Source: Udeniomyces pyricola (Eukaryota; Basidiomycota; Tremellomycetes; Cystofilobasidiales; Mrakiaceae). From it: a stretch of 64,000 nt of DNA. Location: positions 62,001 through 126,000 of the forward strand of contig BCIK01000023.1 in assembly GCA_039545295.1 (NCBI GenBank), read 5' to 3'. The position numbers were made by a program, and so were the translations under genes. Positions 11,548-21,501 of the stretch are shown here, in pieces. The notes under the pieces were generated by a model. That model ran no database searches and was not told the origin of the DNA. It worked only from the letters and a program-made list of their open reading frames with translations. Within the stretch, counting starts at the first letter, position 1. Every line of letters starts with the position of its first letter.

Positions 11548-14500
11548 ATGGGTCTCCGAACTCCTTTTGCTCTTCCTTCCTTTAAGCCTCTCTCCCGCAC
11601 GTCATCCCCCGCCCCTCTCACGCCCAACACTACCGGCGCACCTACCTCTCCTCCAAAGGAGAAAGCCACCCTCCGCTCCCTCTCCGGACGCGGTCTCACC
11701 CGAGGCCGAGCAGACGTTCCTTCAACGTCGTTTGACGAACCGGCCGACAAGGATGGCCTTAGCAAACGCTCGCGCTCCCTCTCCCGACCCCTCAAGATTC
11801 TCAACATGTCGTCTTCCTCCCGGCCTCCTACACCGGGAGCGACGCCTCTCGGCACGCCAAACCCTTCTCCCAAGATGCCTGGCACGCCTCTTCCTGGTTC
11901 GGGTGTTGGCGTCTCCCATGCTGGCGCGAACGGCGTGACGACCTTGGCGGGCGCTGGAATCGGACAGCAAGCGGACGCGTCGAGCTACATGGAAGCCGTC
12001 GGGTTAAGGTTGAGCGAGAGCGTCGGCAAGGCCTTGACAGGTACCGCCGGCGCAGGCGATTTTAAGGGTCGAAAGGGCTTGGCTCGGGGAAGTGGTCGAG
12101 AGCTTGGAGGCATGGTCATCAAGTACGTCTCGATTTTATTTCATTTCGCTTCTTTGTTTATCGTTGTCCTTGCGCCAGCCAGCTGTCTCAAAGTAACCCA
12201 ACGTCTGCATGCTCACCAACTTAACCAATTGACCCTTCACAGAGAGTTTCCTTCTCCTCCGATTGATATGTACGTGCTTCGAGCCATCGTGCGCACCACA
12301 GTCAAGCATCTCTCGGTCTTGTAAGTTGCTTCTTTCTTTCCTTTTCCCATTGCCTCCTCGATTGCCCTCTTCTCCATTTTCCTACAATCAACCTGTTTTC
12401 CCTACTGACGTGTTGATATACACAACACCATTTCCTCACCTTTTTGTGTGTGCGTGTTTTTTTGTTTTGTTCTGTTTTGTTTTTCGCGATACGTCCTCCT
12501 TTTCATCGATCAGTGCGACTCGAATCGAAACCGTTCTCCTCCCTGCCGTTCTCGACCCGACGTTCTCGCACCCGATTCTCTCCCCTCCCCTTCCGCCGAG
12601 CTCGATGACCTCCCTCCCACTGACCCAATCCTCTTCGGCCAGCAGTCACGCTAACCCTTTCAACCCCTGTCAAACCTACACCCTCACTCTCGCTCACTCG
12701 GCGCTCGAGCTCCGCTCCGAACTCTCTGCCCACCTCATCCGAGGCTCTTCGTCCTCTTCTCTCGACAACAACAACAACGGTGGTCAACCTTATTTCCCCC
12801 TCAATGAGCCCTGGCCCAAGTTTGTCCATGACGCTTACAAGCCTGTTCTTGAGAAACTCGATTCGATCGTGAATCGGGTCGTGCAACCTTTGCTGGCGAC
12901 GATCAAACGGGAGCTTATCGGGACGCTCGACGGGCTCTCGAAACCGATGGCGCCTCCTCCGCTCCATCACCATGCGACGTCGATGGCCAAGACGGCAGCG
13001 GGGACTGTGTTGCCGACGTTGAAAGCGGGAGCGAAATCCCTCTCTTCACCCTTCCCTTCTCCTTTGCCTTCGCCTTCCCTCGGCGGGTTCGGAGGGAGTC
13101 ACGGCGGCAGTGGAGGAGGAGGAGGAGGAGGAGGAGGAGGCGTAGGTGGTGGAGGTATTGGTAGTGGTATTGGTGGAGGTTTGGGTTCGTTCCCTGGTGG
13201 AGGAGTAGCGCCTTCGATTCCACCTGCGTTGAGCGTCTTTGCGGCGCGGATCGATCCGGCGAGAAAGGCGCTGGCTAAGTTGACGGCGGGCGCCGGGGAG
13301 AGTGGCGAAGGATGGATTGTAGGGATCGTGGTGGGCATTATTTGGAGAGGGATGGTCGGTATCGTCGAGAGGCCTCATGTCGGCCCGGGAGGAGGACTTG
13401 GAGGGGGAGGAGGTGGTGGCATGGGAATGGGAGGTAATCATGCAGTGGGATCGGTCTCGACCGGCGGTGGTGATGAGACGACGACGACGAAACGGGCTGG
13501 TTCACCCAAGCTTCTCGGCCAGAGGAAATTGACGTCCGTTCTTTCAGAAACGTCCCTTTCATCCTCGTCGTTGTCCAAAGGAGGTCTGGGTGCTTCTTCG
13601 CGACCGAATTCGCCACCTCATCATCATCATGCTTACGGCGGTCCTGGTGGCTCGGTCGATATGACCAACAGCCACAGCCATAGTAGCACTTCCAATATCA
13701 ACCACGGCAGCGGCAGCGCAGGAACGCTCTCGAACCACCACCCTACGAACGAAATTCAAACCCACTTGATTTCCTCCTTTCATCACCTCGTTCGTCGGTT
13801 ACTCGTCGACCTCATTCCGATCCCTCAAATCCCTATTCCCTCTCCGAACTCAAAGACGATGACGACGACGACGACGACGCTGGCTCAAGAAGCGTTAGCT
13901 GAAGCGCTCGAAGCGCTTTATTCACTCCATTTGATCCTTGCTACGCTCGCTCGGGTCGAAGGTCTCGATCTCATCGAACGCGCGCTCAAAGACCTCAAAG
14001 AAGAATCGTCGACGGCTTCGTCGACGTCGTCGGAAGGTGGTGGTGGTGGTAATGGTCAAGGGGAGGAGTTGTTGGATGCGTTGGATGATGTCCCACCGGT
14101 GTTGTTGTTGCACCTCTTTGCAGGTCGATTGAGCGCACTCTCTTCTTCTTCTTTGGCTTCTTCCTCCTTCTTGGGGTCTCCTTCTGGAAGTGGTGGTGGT
14201 GGTGGTGGTGGTGGTGGGGTTGGAAGCGTCGGTGGTGGATCTTCCTCTTCCTCTTCTTCTTCGACGGGTCTTCTTCCTCTTCGACCGATGCACGACATCT
14301 TGGGATGGACCAAAGATCAATACCAAGCGACGGTTTTGGCAGGGTTCGCCGCGGCCGAAGCGTGGGAGGAGAAAGTTGGAATCGCAGTTGGAAGGGAAGT
14401 CGATTGGGTTTTGGCGAAATCGACCGGAACGAACAACACCAACACCAACACCAATAACAACAACAACAACCACCACCACAAAGTCCCTACGTTGTCGTCG

Positions 14501-14626
14501 TCGTCGGTTTCGGCTTCACTTCCCTCTGCTTCTTCGGCTGCTGCTTCTTGGGTTGCCGGCGCTCCGTGTGGGTCAGGAGAGAAGAGACTTCTGTTGGTCC
14601 TTAAAGGCGTCGTCGATATCATTTGA
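11548..14626 (+). CDS. Low-complexity protein of unknown function (921 aa)
   Basis: Exons 11548..12122, 12243..12320 and 12514..14626 join in frame (donors GTACGT and GTAAGT). I do not recognise the family. The N-terminal 190 residues are basic, Ser/Thr/Pro-rich and probably disordered. A compact, non-repetitive stretch spans the two introns (PSPPIDMYVLRAIVRTTVKH to TRIETVLLPAVLDP, about residues 195-235) and looks like the start of a folded helical domain. It continues in islands between inserted runs of Gly, Ser, Asn and His, for example around residue 270 (WPKFVHDAYKPVLEKLDSIV), in the LAEALEALYSLHLILATLAR segment, and near the C-terminus (DILGWTKDQYQATVLAGF). No signal peptide is seen. 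The pattern suggests a helical core interrupted by simple-sequence expansions. The start is the first ATG after a leader ending in an A tract. Confidence 0.7.
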
Positions 14627-15319
14627 AATTGAAAAAAAAGAAGAACCTTTCCCCCCCCCCCCCCCCCCCCCCCCCTTGTCTCTCTGTCTCTCCTTTTGTT
14701 TAATAAAGAAAAAAAAAACCATAACTTGCTTCCTTGCTTCCTTTTCCCCGCTTTCCTTTCCGACGAATCGATTCCATTAGGGTCCGATTTTATTTTATTT
14801 TTCTTCTTTCTGGATAAACCTATCAATGCAAAGGTGTTTTTTTTATATGTTACTTTTTTCCGAGAATAGCCTGCGATCTTCTTAGGATTCCATAATAATA
14901 ATAATAAAAAGGTCTAAGACTTTTGCATGCATCAATCAAGATTAAAAGAAGTCAATTCTTGAGAGCTATATTTACATCTTGGAGATCCCCGAAATGATGG
15001 GAGAAGATAGATGGGGGAAAGTAAAGGAAAGCAAAAAGGAAATGTACAACACAACACCAACAACAACAAAACAAAGAGAGCGGGAAAAAAAAAAGTGCAG
15101 GAGTGCCACCCTTTTTTATCGTTCGCCGTCGATCGTCCATGGGGTGGCGGGGTTGTGCAGCCAGCTTTCTCTCTCCCTACCCAATCATCGCCAGCAAATC
15201 AACTCTTCACTACATCCATCCTACACCTCACAAAAAAAACACACACACAAAAAAAAACCAGCCCTCGTCTCAACCGCGGATCTTCAGCCCCTGTACGATG
15301 GCGTTTAGAAGTCGATTGA
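14627..15319. other. Convergent 3' region, no gene seen
   Basis: This lies between two convergent stop codons. It holds the C25 tract, several A/T tracts including AATAATAATAATAAA near 14892, and no coding signal. Confidence 0.5.
14651..14675. repeat. C25 homopolymer
   Basis: An uninterrupted run of 25 C lies 24 nt past the stop codon of the 921-residue gene, inside its presumed 3' untranslated region. Confidence 0.9.
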
Positions 15320-18300
15320 TCAAGCCTGCACTTCAGCTACCCTGACGACCAGCTGATACCCTTCCTTCTCCCTCCCAACAATCCTCGGCCTCATGACGAT
15401 CCTCGACTTGGCTTCGTATTCCGGCCTGAGCGTCGGGTCGGTCGACTCGGGCGCGAACGCGAGCGAGCGCAAGAGGACGAACAGCACGGATTTGATCTCG
15501 AGGAGGGCGAATCGGTAACCACTTTGGTATGTATATGTGTGTGTGTGTGTATCAGACGGAACAGGGTTTGGGAACGGAACGGGAGTCAATCAATGTGGGC
15601 CAAAACGTGGAGGAAGGCAAAAGCAAAGAAAAGAAACCCAACAAGATTGTATATCTCGTGTAAGGTTTTCCAGGTCAGATATCGCCACGTAAAAGACGAC
15701 TTGACACGAGTATCTACTGACATGCACGATCGAGGGCCGCCAATGAACGTCGCGAGATGAGCGTACGGGACGTCAAGGGCATCGTTGGGTGGCTTGGAAC
15801 CCATCCATCGCTCCGGTCTGTTCAATCAAACGGCAGCAGCAGCAACAATAATGATAACAAAATATCGAGACTCAGATTCAGTAAGCAACAATCGAGCAAA
15901 CACACACCTAAACCAAGACGGCCAGACGAGTCGACGCAACTTGAATTCAGCAGCATCAGGACCCCAGAGATCAGTAGATCGGTTGATGTTCCAAATAGGA
16001 ATCATGATAGTCGTGCCTTTTAGAACGCTGTTACGCCAGAGGACCAGGCAGGCAAAACAAACAAGTGCGGGGCGCAGCCAATAGTTGAGTATGAGCCAAT
16101 TTCGTCGGGCAAAAAAGGGAGGAATCTTGGCAGATTTGTATCAAAATACAACGGGACGAACTTGAGATGAGTGATCTCGGTTCCATTTTGACCTGTGAAG
16201 GAACATAACATCCATCAATATCAAGGAATACTGGCGGCAGCGTGCAGAAGATTCAAAGAGGCTAAGCACCGATCACGGGTTTTGAGAGTGGAATCATGTC
16301 ATCTTTGCCTGCGATTCGGATCGTGGCAGACACGGGAGGATAGAATCTCAATCCTTCTTTGACGAACGCCTCGAGATATGGGAGCGCGTTGAGCTCATCG
16401 CTGTAATCGAAAGGATCATGATACGTCAGCCATATAGAAGATGGTCAGAGTCGATCATGGGCTCAAGACTCACAAGCTAGGTTGTTCACTAAGGGTCAGA
16501 AGCTCTTCCCGAAGTTTCGTCTGGATCTCGGGTTGATCACAAAGGACCTTCACCATCCAGGTGAGAGCAGTACTGCCGTAATTCAGGTACGCTTAGTCAT
16601 TTACTCCGTGACCCTCAAACGGAATATTGGATAAGATCACCCTCACCTGGATGTCTCAAATCCGGCAAGCATGAGCGTGGACAGCTATCCAGAGATAAAA
16701 CGAAAAAGGTTTGTGCGACGTCAATCTTGGTCGAATCTGACACGAAAGCAAACTCCAAACATCAAGACTCGAAACGAGGAATTCACCTGGGCTTGAAGTT
16801 CCGCATCAGTCATTTTCTGCGAGGAAGGAATGTCAGAAGCCATGTTGGCTCGCACTGACAAAGTTGATTGATCAACGAGATAAAAGGTGAAGATGAGTAT
16901 GAGCAATCAAGAAGTTCAATCTCAAGTATACAACGACGCTCACACAAGAGGGACAGTAAATCTTTCTCTGCAAATGCAGTTTTCTTGACGTCCCCGTCGG
17001 CCGAGGCGAGAACAGCTGCCTTTCTTTCGGCGACGATTTCCTGAGTTTGACGCAATGTGTCAGTACATTGTGTCCCCTGAGAGCCAAAGTAGAATTGAGA
17101 GGACTGACAGCTCCGATACGGTGCATGATGGCCAAGCATCGGTCCATGCTCTTTTTCTGGGTTGTTTTCTGCAAGGAGAAACGTCAAACCAGAAACAATA
17201 TACATGAGCTGAACCAATGCAGCCCCCCCCCCCTCTCCCCCCGTTCCACCTTTCACGAAGCGATATTTGGTTCAAACTTACAGTCCACTGGGTCAACGCC
17301 TTGGGCAACATGTTGATGACGATTGTGAATGTCGTCAGTTCGGAAAAGCTGGCAAACATCTCTCGAAAGGCCGTCGCGAGAACGTTATCTTGAGCCGTCA
17401 GCCCTTGGAAGTCGTAGTCGAATCCCTGTAGAGGTGTCAAACATAGAGTTCAGTCTCACACAGCCTATACTATCGTGATGAAAGAAACCAAAACGTACGC
17501 CAAGCCCAATAATGTCCATCGCCGCACGGTTCAAGTACTGCATCACGTCGAGGGCACCGCCGTTATTTGCGAGATCCGACTCAGCCGAACCCTTCTCGCT
17601 TGCATCCTTGGTGCTTAGTTGGTCGCTCTCGGTGCGCAATGAGGCTTGAGAGACCTCGAGAAGCTTGTCTTTGAGCTGATGGGCTTTTTCCAAGAACATG
17701 GGCAGGAGTGGTTTGATGGACGCCGCCGAAAACGACGGTAACATGATTCGTCGTTGACGTTCTGAGCAAAGCAGACATGCGAAGCAAACGGTGAGCGAAG
17801 AGCGGGCGTAGTTTAGCACAATGGATCATCAAAACCCTGAGCGACTCACTGTGTACGTCGCCTGCATTGGTTCAACCAGACCGTGTACGGCCGTGAGTAA
17901 AAGGCATGAGCTCACAGCAAATTAGGAGGCTCAAAATTGAGATCATGGGCTGACCTTCACTGGATAAGAGGCCATGACCAAATATCTTGTCAAGAAATTC
18001 TCTAGTATCTGAAGGCTTTGGGTAGTCGTAGGCGTGGTTGAAAATGTGGTTCACAACCTGAAAAGAAATTTTGATCAAGAAACAATCTATAAACGATGTC
18101 ACGTTGATGCATCTTCCGGTTTTCAAATGGCTGCGGGACTGCTATGCCTTTCGGTGGTCGCATCCATCTTGTTTCACCCATTCTGCGGAAACATAAGCTC
18201 TCACCTTAGGATCGATGGATTGGACTCGAATGCTTTGTAGGAACTGAACATCAGGATCAGACAAAGGACAACGCGGTCGATCAGTAGTGGGCACGTTGAC

Positions 18301-18759
18301 GAACCAGCACACACCTAAACATACCATCCCCTCAAACCATATCCTCCAGAGAAAGAAGGCGCCTTACACCGAAATAGCGAACCGTAGTACCAAACTCAGA
18401 CGTGAGATCAAGGACGGTAGTGCCTGTAGGGGTGCTGTCACCAGGCGGTATACCGAGCGGTCAAGGGTTCGTGCAGTTGAAGATCGGAGCATGGCCGTGT
18501 TTGACGGGTGGATCAGCTTGCATCACATTGACCTCACTAGCGAACGAACCACCATAAGACCGCGGAGGAAGACTGCTGTCAGTGTTCAGAGAATTACTCA
18601 CTTGAAGAATCTCGAAAGATTGCCGGTTAGTAAGGAATCCCGGGACGGCCCCTTAAAGGTCCAAAGCGGATTCCTTCTCGGCTTGAAATAGATCTTGTCG
18701 ACTAGCCAAGTAGCCGCAACGACAAGAGCCAGAAGTGAGCACTGAACTGTAGAGAGCAT
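15320..18759 (-). CDS. Cytochrome P450 monooxygenase
   Basis: Seventeen exons give 575 residues: 18602..18759, 18368..18434, 18205..18243, 17955..18057, 17850..17861, 17499..17761, 17282..17425, 17109..17168, 16944..17040, 16787..16854, 16647..16684, 16474..16572, 16270..16400, 16162..16192, 16027 down to 15908, 15722..15817 and 15320..15521. An N-terminal membrane anchor ([13 protein letters not shown]) is followed by a basic Pro-containing linker. Family signatures appear in order: [13 protein letters not shown], the I-helix AGFETSS, ExxR as KEGLR, RPERW, and the heme loop [10 protein letters not shown] with its Cys ligand. This is an ER-anchored class II P450; the substrate is unknown. Basidiomycete-like motifs suggest a multi-intron CYP clan rather than CYP51 or CYP61. 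No oxidoreductase or cluster partner lies beside it. Exon 5 is 12 nt. Confidence 0.95.
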
Positions 18760-21501
18760 GATTAGTGATGAGAGCAAGGGTGCAACGATAGAGATGGATG
18801 CTTCGCCGAGTGGGTGTGAGAAGTCAAGTGCTGTCGCTACATCGCGGCCTGACCGCTTGAGCCCCTCTTGAGGCTCTCGGATCTCGGATCTCGGAGGCCG
18901 GACCCTCGGACACCCGGCCTTTCAAGGCCGGTGAGCTGTACGCGACGTTCCCTTCCTCTACTTGCACGCGCCCTTTGTGAAGTACAATATATAGGACAGT
19001 CCAGATCCAGACCCCGAGAAAGGGTGATAGTAATCGAGAACGTCCGTTAAACAGCCCGGCTGTCAATATATATATGCAGTACTTGACTGCCAAAGTATCA
19101 TCATATTAGGTTTTATCTGCTCCAGAATCGAGACGGGTCAGAACTTTTGTAATGGGACCGCGGAGTTTGTACGGTCCACCACACTTGCAATGAGGAGTTT
19201 TTCTTGAGCCGGCCGGTCTCGTTACCGATGGTGAAGCTAGGAGGTTGAGGGCTTGAGGGCTTGAGGGCCGGGATTGATCACCGGATTAGGATGGACAGGA
19301 GAGGAGTGATGCATGTGGTTATCCAGGGAGCAGGCGGACGCTGTGGACGATACGACAGAGTAGTACAAAGAGAGCCGTGAACGAATGGACTAAAGGGTAG
19401 CGAGAGAGCCAAGAAGCAGGTGAAAGATTGAGGACAGGACGGAAAGCGGAAGACGACGCGACGAGAGATTTACGGAAGGAGGTTTGAAATGAAATATACA
19501 GCTAAACAAGATTTAAACCATCACTTCCACATGATCGACACGTACGTCTCTCTATATAATATCTTCTAGACGCTGTCCGGCTCTCCCAGCTTATCCCTCC
19601 TCCCTCCCCCCATATATACTTGGGTAGAGCAATATATAAACATATATATATCGGCCTGCAGCAGGTATACATATAGTGCCGCGACGTCAACTTACGTATG
19701 AATATATATAGTACTAGCTCAGATCTGACGATCTCATGACGTTTGACGTACGGTTGGTTGGTTGTAAGACATCTCACATCTGGACTCTGTTTCGACCTCT
19801 CGAGAAAACCTGGAAGACAGCTTGATTCTACCTAATCAAATGCTCTGAAAATTCTGACCGCTTGCAATACAGCATACAAACGGCCAACACAAGCCAACGC
19901 CTCCCCGGTCTCCCCCTTCGGATTGATCTGCATGATCGAATATCATCGATCAGCGTTAGAGGTTAGATCGTCGGATGTCAGCGCGTCAGCGTCGACGTGG
20001 TGCACGTTTCCTTCGCGTGGCTTGGATCTAGGCCATGCTCTGACTCGAGACTGCGCACTGCTGCGAACTCAATCGGCGCTCTCTCGCGCGGCCTCGACAG
20101 CTCGACCCAGCTCCCGGCCGGCTTCATCCATCCTGATATACGTCATTGCCTTCAAATTGTTATGATGCATAAAAACTTGAGCCATCAACGCATCGGCGCA
20201 TTGTCGAGCGTCGAGCATGATTTCTGTAATCCTATCTTGGTTCTTGTTAGGTGATGGCGTGTGGCGCGCGGAGTTGGTATAGCTTAATCCTAGGGGCTAT
20301 CTTTGAGTGCACACCATGTCGCGTTGGTACCTCCGACTTGCCCATACATATGTGATGTGGTCGAATACAGACGATAGCGTAAACGTTTGCGATCATGTAA
20401 CCTATGTTTGTGACTGCATGTACATTCGATATTCAATATTCAAGCGCGATCTAAGTAGCGCAACGTAGCCGATCATGCATCATGAGTAGACCAACATAAT
20501 TTTTAGGGGCGGGAAACCCGGCAATCGTCCGAGTATCGCGGAAAGGCAAGAAGGGAACTGAGAATCTGAAACGCAGAGCGACTCGACATACTCGACCGGG
20601 AACAGACTGGTCAACTGGTTGTCGATTCCAGCTGGGAAGCTCGCTAGTCATGCATTCATTCTAGCAGAAGATCGCTTGCAAGGAGCGTTGCGCAAAAGGA
20701 TCTGCAATTGTGCAGTTGTACCGGATCCGGACTTCCGACATCTGGCGGCCGGGCGGACATGATGATCATCGGGGTGCGACGGGTGCAAACGGTTCGCCGC
20801 CTACATTCGACTATAACAGCTCGTTTACTCGATTGTTGATCGATGCTCTCTGCTCTGCTGATCGTGCTCTGTCATCCTGAGCGGCTAACCATACACTTTA
20901 CCGTCATTGGCCAATTTGCTTAGACATCCAGATGGCATGTAGCCACTCGAACATTTGTACACGTCTCAAATTCCAAAACTCAGTACTCAGTTGCGGCGAC
21001 TCTTCGACCTGTGATCGGTTCGCGCGAGAGGAACGTGATTAAGAAGGGGGATGCTAATCTCGAACGTTGAACTCCGTGCACCATGCGTCGTCGGTTCCGG
21101 AGGGTCGTTAAACCTGGTTGAACCCCATCTTTTCTCGATCGAGTCGAGGCGCCCTTCTTGCGATTCAACGTCAGCATCCAGCTCTGTACACTGATGCCGA
21201 GCATCGAGGGATCATGAGTTTTATCGTTGATCTAGGAGGTCATAGGATCCTTTCGAGCTCGAGAGATCGAAGCTCGAAGGCCTGACCACGAGAAGACAGA
21301 AAGAAAGAGAAAGCAAAAAAAAGGATCAGAAATTCCCGTAGACCGTCACCTCCACTTTGCCGTTTACTTTTCCGCCTTGCTCCTTCTTAATCCCGACCTC
21401 CACTCTTCTTCTCTCCCTCCTCTACTTTCCCCCCTCTGCGCTTTCCGCACATTCCTTGCTCGCAAATCAACCTTCTTGACTACCAACTGTTATCCATCAC
21501 T
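18760..21501. other. 2.7 kb gene-poor region
   Basis: This lies between the divergent P450 and bZIP starts. It holds a short TTGAGGGC triplication near 19243-19267, inverted GGCC-containing repeats near 18890-18940, and several TATATA stretches (19065-19075, 19552, 19612-19650, 19700). Open frames are short, with mixed composition and no domain I recognise. No tRNA was identified by eye. Confidence 0.5.
19243..19270. repeat. Three tandem copies of TTGAGGGC
   Basis: Adjacent near-identical 8-mers (TTGAGGGC repeated three times) in the gene-poor stretch upstream of the P450. Confidence 0.7.

Noticed and set aside
12503..12973. Antisense Arg-rich frame opposite the 921-residue gene
   Set aside because: Composition mirrors the repeat-rich coding strand; no start or splice context.
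18287..18691. 134-residue plus-strand frame over the P450 5' end
   Set aside because: It overlaps P450 exons and introns whose phases close; the composition is not protein-like.
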